From NCBI RefSeq assembly GCF_000769655.1, contig NZ_CP008887.1, positions 434,001 through 498,000 on the forward strand: a stretch of 64,000 nt of DNA, in the 5' to 3' direction. How positions within the stretch are numbered: the stretch's first letter is position 1; each line of letters begins with the position of its first letter. The stretch is from Thermococcus eurythermalis. GTDB taxonomy: Archaea > Methanobacteriota_B > Thermococci > Thermococcales > Thermococcaceae. Made by a program: the position numbers and the translations under genes. The notes under the pieces were generated by a model. It had not been told where the DNA came from. It saw only the letters and a program-made list of their open reading frames with translations, and searched no databases. This document shows, piece after piece, positions 60,428 to 64,000 of the stretch.

Positions 60428-61540
60428 TCACAGCAGGGCTTTTATGAGGCTCGGACTGACCTTTATGAGCTTTGCGAGAAGTCTTGGCCTCTTGAGTATT
60501 GCCTTTGCAGTCCTGAGGTGGTCGTCGAAGTCCGCCTGGCTCTCAATTACCTCCCTCGCTTCCTTACTGCCAAGGACTTCAAATATCTTCTCTATGGCCT
60601 CCTGGTCGAGGCCGAGGAAGAGCTTCCTGAACCTCAGCCCGAAGCTTATCTGGTTCCTCACCCAGGAGCAGTAGTTCCAGTAGTTCTCTGGTTTATCCTC
60701 AAGCAGGGCTTTCCTCAGGGCCCTTGCACAGAGCATCCCGTAGACTATTCCCCCTGCGGTCGTCGGCTTAATCTGCAGAGCGGCGTCGCCTACGAGGGCG
60801 ACGTTTCCCCTGACCCAGGGCTTTCTCCAGCCGAAGCCCACTGGGCCGGCCTTAAACTCTAGAATCTTTGTTGGTTTGAGCATCCTGAGGCGCAGGAACC
60901 TGTTCAGGGACTCTATACTACCGAAAGTCCCCACCCTGGCGGTCTCCTCGTCTATGGGAGCCACCCACGCGAAGAATTCGGGTGTTATCTCCTTGTTAAC
61001 CCAGACTTCGACGTTCCTCTTTTCAAACTCTCCCAGCACCTCAACCTCGTATCCGCTGAGGAACTCGGCCTTCGTCTTCGCTCCCATCGCTTTCGCCACC
61101 GTGCTGTTCACGCCGTCGGCGCCGATGTAGAACTCGGCCCTGACTTCGAGGGTCTCTCCGAGGTGCTGGAGGACTGCTCTCCCGCCTTTGAAGCCCTTAA
61201 ACGTCGTGCTCATAAGGTATTCGGCGCCGTGTTTCATTGCGGACTTTGCGAGCTCCCTTTCAAGCGTTTTCCTGTCAACGAGGTACGCCTGGGGGCTCTT
61301 CCTTCCTATCGAGAAGCTCTGGATTCGCGAATAGAAAGTCGCCCCGTAGAGCTCGTTGAGGATAGCCTTTTTCGGCAGGCTGAGCGTCTCGTAGTTCTCG
61401 GCCCCGATTATTCCGGTGCATGCCTTTCCCCCGAAGGAGTTCTTTTTCTCGACGACGGCGACGCTGTAGTCCCTCGCGAGAATGCTCGCCAGATAGTTGC
61501 CAACGGGTCCGCCGCCGATGATTAGGACATCGTACTTCAT
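60428..61540 (-). CDS. FAD-dependent oxidoreductase, geranylgeranyl reductase family
   Basis: A 370-residue flavoprotein. DVLIIGGGPVGNYLASILA is the FAD dinucleotide loop; ACTGIIGAENYETL follows as in geranylgeranyl reductases; YIGADGVNSTVAKAMG and GNVALVGDAALQIKPTTAGGIVYGM are the second and third family motifs. Archaeal members saturate the isoprenoid chains of membrane lipids or related prenyl compounds; several paralogues exist, so the exact substrate is open. The ATG at 61540 with GGGGTGAGG before it is chosen. It is followed by the ASCH gene. Confidence 0.9.
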   Translation of the reverse strand: MKYDVLIIGGGPVGNYLASILARDYSVAVVEKKNSFGGKACTGIIGAENYETLSLPKKAILNELYGATFYSRIQSFSIGRKSPQAYLVDRKTLERELAKSAMKHGAEYLMSTTFKGFKGGRAVLQHLGETLEVRAEFYIGADGVNSTVAKAMGAKTKAEFLSGYEVEVLGEFEKRNVEVWVNKEITPEFFAWVAPIDEETARVGTFGSIESLNRFLRLRMLKPTKILEFKAGPVGFGWRKPWVRGNVALVGDAALQIKPTTAGGIVYGMLCARALRKALLEDKPENYWNYCSWVRNQISFGLRFRKLFLGLDQEAIEKIFEVLGSKEAREVIESQADFDDHLRTAKAILKRPRLLAKLIKVSPSLIKALL

Positions 61541-61601
61541 CCTCACCCCTCTGTGGGAGGTAGTTTTTAAACTCTAAAAACCTACCTTTCCCGGTGATCG
61601 T

Positions 61602-62201
61602 ATGAAGGTTCTCGTGACGGGTTTCGAGCCCTTCGGTGGTGAGAGCATAAACCCATCGTGGGAGGCCGTTAAAGCACTTCCCGACGAGCTCAACGGCGCA
61701 ACGCTTCTGAAAGTCCAGTTGCCCGTGTCTTTCAAGGGCGTTCGGGAAATTCTTCCGAGGCTGATAACCAAGGAGAAGCCTGACATCGTCCTAATGGCCG
61801 GTCAGGCGGGCGGAAGGCCCAACGTGACAGTTGAAAGGGTTGCAATAAACGTCATGGACTCAACGATGCCGGACAACGACGGCTTTGCGCCCGAGGACGA
61901 GCCTGTCTTTGAGGGCGCTCCAGATGCCTACTTTGCCACGATACCGATTAAGGCCATTGTCAAAGCTCTCAGAGATGCTGGAATCCCGGCTGGGGTCTCC
62001 AACACCGCCGGAACCTACGTCTGCAACACCGCGATGTTTACGGCCCTGCACACGATAGCGGTCTCAGGAATGGAAGCAAAAGCGGGTTTTATCCACGTTC
62101 CATTTAACCATGCCCAGGCCCTCGACAAGCCGAGGCCGTCCATGGCCCAGGAAACGATAAACAGAGCGATAAGGCTCGCCTTGGAACTACTCATTGAATA
62201 G
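61602..62201 (+). CDS. pcp: Pyroglutamyl peptidase (pyrrolidone carboxyl peptidase)
   Basis: A 199-residue cysteine peptidase that removes N-terminal pyroglutamate. The catalytic Glu lies in VERVAINVMD, the catalytic Cys in NTAGTYVCN, and the His in GFIHVPF. VLVTGFEPFGGESINPSWEAV is the family signature at the N-terminus. The ATG at 61602 has CGGTGATCGT before it. The end overlaps the convergent gene by 15 bases. Confidence 0.95.
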   Translation: MKVLVTGFEPFGGESINPSWEAVKALPDELNGATLLKVQLPVSFKGVREILPRLITKEKPDIVLMAGQAGGRPNVTVERVAINVMDSTMPDNDGFAPEDEPVFEGAPDAYFATIPIKAIVKALRDAGIPAGVSNTAGTYVCNTAMFTALHTIAVSGMEAKAGFIHVPFNHAQALDKPRPSMAQETINRAIRLALELLIE

Positions 62202-62522
62202 CTCGTTGAAGTCAATCTCGTAAACCACCGAGCCGTTAAAGCTCTGGGCCTCCCTGAAGCGCGCTATGAGGGAGCTCAGTGTCTCTATCAGCGCTCCCCT
62301 AATTTCGCTCATTATCTTCTCCGCCTCTTCCCTGTTTCTGAGGTCAAAGACTTTGTCCTTGAGCTCGGAGACTCTTATCTCCTCGTCTCCAAGCCGGATT
62401 GGGGGGTCTACTCCGTTGAGAACCTTCTTGAGCTCCTCATCGAACTCAAGCTCCCTAACCCTGACCCTGTACACTCCCCTGAGGACGTCGTACTCCTTGT
62501 CAAAAACAACCCGCATCTTCAT
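62187..62522 (-). CDS. Small protein of unknown function
   Basis: A 111-residue soluble protein with mixed strands (MRVVFDKEYDVLRGVYRVRVRELEF-like beta hairpin at the start) and a charged helix in the second half (NREEAEKIMSEIRGALIETLSSLIARFREAQ). No motif recognised. The ATG at 62522 has GAGGTGATAGC before it. It is divergent from the DUF460 gene and converges with pcp. Confidence 0.75.
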   Translation of the reverse strand: MKMRVVFDKEYDVLRGVYRVRVRELEFDEELKKVLNGVDPPIRLGDEEIRVSELKDKVFDLRNREEAEKIMSEIRGALIETLSSLIARFREAQSFNGSVVYEIDFNELFNE

Positions 62523-62614
62523 GCTATCACCTCTTTAGTGTAATTGGCGTTTCACTAAATAACCATTTTGGTGGCAACTTTTTAAACCACCCTCCCTACT
62601 CCCTGTTAGAGGTG

Positions 62615-64000
62615 GTGCTCATTCTCATACTCGGCATAGATGTGGTTGGCGAGAACCCAAAGCGCTTCGCAGTCGTGAGCTGGTACAACGGGAGGCTTGA
62701 GCGAAAGGGTGAGTTTACACTGTACCGCCTGATCCGCTTCATCAGGACTAAGAGGCCGGACATAGTGGCCATTGACAGCGTCACAGAGCTCGGCGACGAC
62801 CTTAGAAAGTTCCTCCGGGCCCTCCCGCCTGGGACAAAGCTCGTCCAGGTGACCGGCCGTCCCGGGGAGCAGAGGAGCCTGCAGAGCCTTGCAAAGGAGC
62901 ACGGCATAGCCACCGGCGACAGGTTCGACCCCTACGAGGAGGCTAAGCTCTCCGCCCTGCTCGCGAGCAAGGGCGTCGGCTACGAGGTTCTGGCCTTTGA
63001 GGACGAGGTCATAGTCAGGGTCACCCGCGGAAGGAGCCACGGCAAGGGCGGCTGGAGCCAGGACCGCTACAGGAAGCGCGTCCACAACCTCGTCAGGGAC
63101 AAGGTTAGGGAGATTGAAGACAGGCTGAGGCGGGCGGAGATACCCTTCGACCTCGAAACTGAGGAGAAGGACTACGGCCTTGCCAGGGGAGAGTTCAGGA
63201 TATACGCGAGCAGGGAAGAGCTCACCGGAATCGTGAAGCCGATGCGGGGTGGGGATGTCGAGGTCAGAATCCAGCCGGTTGAGAGGGCAGAGCTCGGCTT
63301 TGCCCCTCTTAAAGGAGAGGAGGCCGTGAAGGAGAGGAAGAGCGTTATCGTGGGCATAGACCCGGGTATAACCGTTGGCATAGCCGTGATAGACCTCAGC
63401 GGCAACGTGATAGCCCTCCACAGCGAAAGGAACATGCCCGTAGGTGAAGTGTTCCGGTTCATAAGCGAGATAGGGCACCCTGTTGTTGTCGCGACCGACG
63501 TTTCCCCCGCTCCGGGCTTCGTCGAGAAGATAGCCCGCTCATTCAAGGCCCAGCTCTTCGTCCCGAGGGAGAGCTTGAGGGTTGAAGAGAAGAACGAGCT
63601 GCTGAGGAGCCTTGGCGTCAAGGTCGAAGACGACCACCAGCGCGACGCCCTGGCCGCGGCATACAAGGCCTACCTCCGCCTGAAGCCGAAGCTTGAGCAC
63701 GTCGAGGCCAAGCTCCGCGAGGCGGGACTTCTGAGGAAGGCGGATGAGGTTAAGGCCCTCGTAATTCAGGGCTACAACCTCGGCGAGGCGATGCAGAGGG
63801 TTGCGAGGCGCGAGAGGCCCATGGAAGAGACTCCCGAGCCTGAGGGCGGAGAGAGCGTTGACGTGAGGCCGTACGTGAGGAAAATCCGCGAGCTTGAGGA
63901 GAGGATAGCGCTCCTTGAGAGGGAGAACGAGGAGCTCAGGGGCATCATTAGGGAGCAGAGAAGAACCATCGAGAGGCTTGAGCGTAGAATAGCGGACTAC
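62615..64000 (+). CDS. DUF460 protein, predicted RNase H-like nuclease, cut by window end
   Basis: The frame is open from 62615 to the end of the window (462 codons, no stop). Two RNase H-like modules are visible: GIDVVGENPKRFAVVSWYNG near the start, and VIVGIDPGITVGIAVIDLSGN near residue 250 with later acidic motifs (VVVATDVSPAP, VEDDHQRDALAAAYKAY). The end is a long coiled coil (IRELEERIALLERENEELRG). This is DUF460, a conserved archaeal family predicted to be a nuclease. The start is unclear: GTG 62615 overlaps GGTGGT, while ATT 62621 would be at the usual distance from it; no ATG is available. Confidence 0.88.
   Translation, partial: MLILILGIDVVGENPKRFAVVSWYNGRLERKGEFTLYRLIRFIRTKRPDIVAIDSVTELGDDLRKFLRALPPGTKLVQVTGRPGEQRSLQSLAKEHGIATGDRFDPYEEAKLSALLASKGVGYEVLAFEDEVIVRVTRGRSHGKGGWSQDRYRKRVHNLVRDKVREIEDRLRRAEIPFDLETEEKDYGLARGEFRIYASREELTGIVKPMRGGDVEVRIQPVERAELGFAPLKGEEAVKERKSVIVGIDPGITVGIAVIDLSGNVIALHSERNMPVGEVFRFISEIGHPVVVATDVSPAPGFVEKIARSFKAQLFVPRESLRVEEKNELLRSLGVKVEDDHQRDALAAAYKAYLRLKPKLEHVEAKLREAGLLRKADEVKALVIQGYNLGEAMQRVARRERPMEETPEPEGGESVDVRPYVRKIRELEERIALLERENEELRGIIREQRRTIERLERRIADY

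Overview
This window reads as chromosomal DNA of a hyperthermophilic archaeon of the order Thermococcales, most likely Thermococcus. The evidence is the gene content: an ADP-forming acyl-CoA synthetase alpha subunit, a GH13 amylase of the Pyrococcus/Thermococcus type, a KlbA ATPase with an Ala1 intein, DUF211, DUF835, DUF515 and DUF460 proteins, and a Trm14-type tRNA methylase. The signals agree: GGTGGT/GGTGA ribosome sites, CTTTATA-type TATA boxes, and CRISPR repeats ending in ATTGAAAG. Genes are tightly packed on both strands. No rRNA or tRNA gene was recognised.

Layout. 1-7000: a partial membrane gene, a lipoprotein, an MFS transporter, an MTA/SAH deaminase, a DUF835 membrane protein, a macro-domain protein and the bifunctional NAD(P)HX repair enzyme. 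7056-10400: a terminator hairpin, an IS605/omega-RNA-like element, a secreted alpha-amylase whose promoter carries a Tgr/TrmBL1-type (TGM) site, and an HTH-DUF211-HTH operon. 10543-16400: the acyl-CoA synthetase alpha subunit, then a 53-repeat CRISPR array with its leader but no cas genes, ending in degenerate repeats and the debris of a transporter locus. 16420-25000: metabolism, transport and translation genes, including trpS, which is preceded by a very short ORF rich in Trp codons, and a second copy of the omega-RNA-like element. 25073-32551: a large phosphate operon on the minus strand (pstS, alkaline phosphatase, TIM-barrel protein, pstC, pstA, pstB, two phoU genes) followed by a 50-residue protein with its own copy of the pstS promoter motif. 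33434-36800: an OPT transporter with a partner protein, and Trm14. 37038-41006: a radical SAM/SPASM peptide maturase, an overlapping 48-residue four-cysteine peptide, and two Dpp-type ABC permeases. 41007-50569: a circularly permuted GTPase, a TIGR04076 protein, and a type IV pilus/Tad-like secretion operon whose ATPase carries a 522-residue intein. 50525-64000: an FKBP isomerase, a DUF2118 protein, a DUF4129/MoxR/DUF58 membrane cluster, a PfkB kinase, an M32 carboxypeptidase, a secreted protein, a VapC remnant, ASCH, a geranylgeranyl-reductase-like flavoprotein, pyrrolidone carboxyl peptidase, and the start of a DUF460 protein cut by the window end.

Most notable points. (1) 37038-41006 looks like a small RiPP system: a maturase with an N-terminal precursor-binding-like region and complete SAM and SPASM cysteine motifs, a four-Cys precursor, and dedicated permeases. 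(2) The trpS leader could be a Trp-codon translational attenuator: a leaderless nine-residue ORF with two Trp codons, directly followed by an anti-Shine-Dalgarno stretch. (3) A 23-bp promoter motif is shared, at identical distance from the start codon, by pstS and the 50-residue protein, and may mark the phosphate regulon. (4) Two nearly identical 49-bp IS605/omega-RNA-like elements stand alone without tnpB. The functional models are inferences from sequence and are marked as such.
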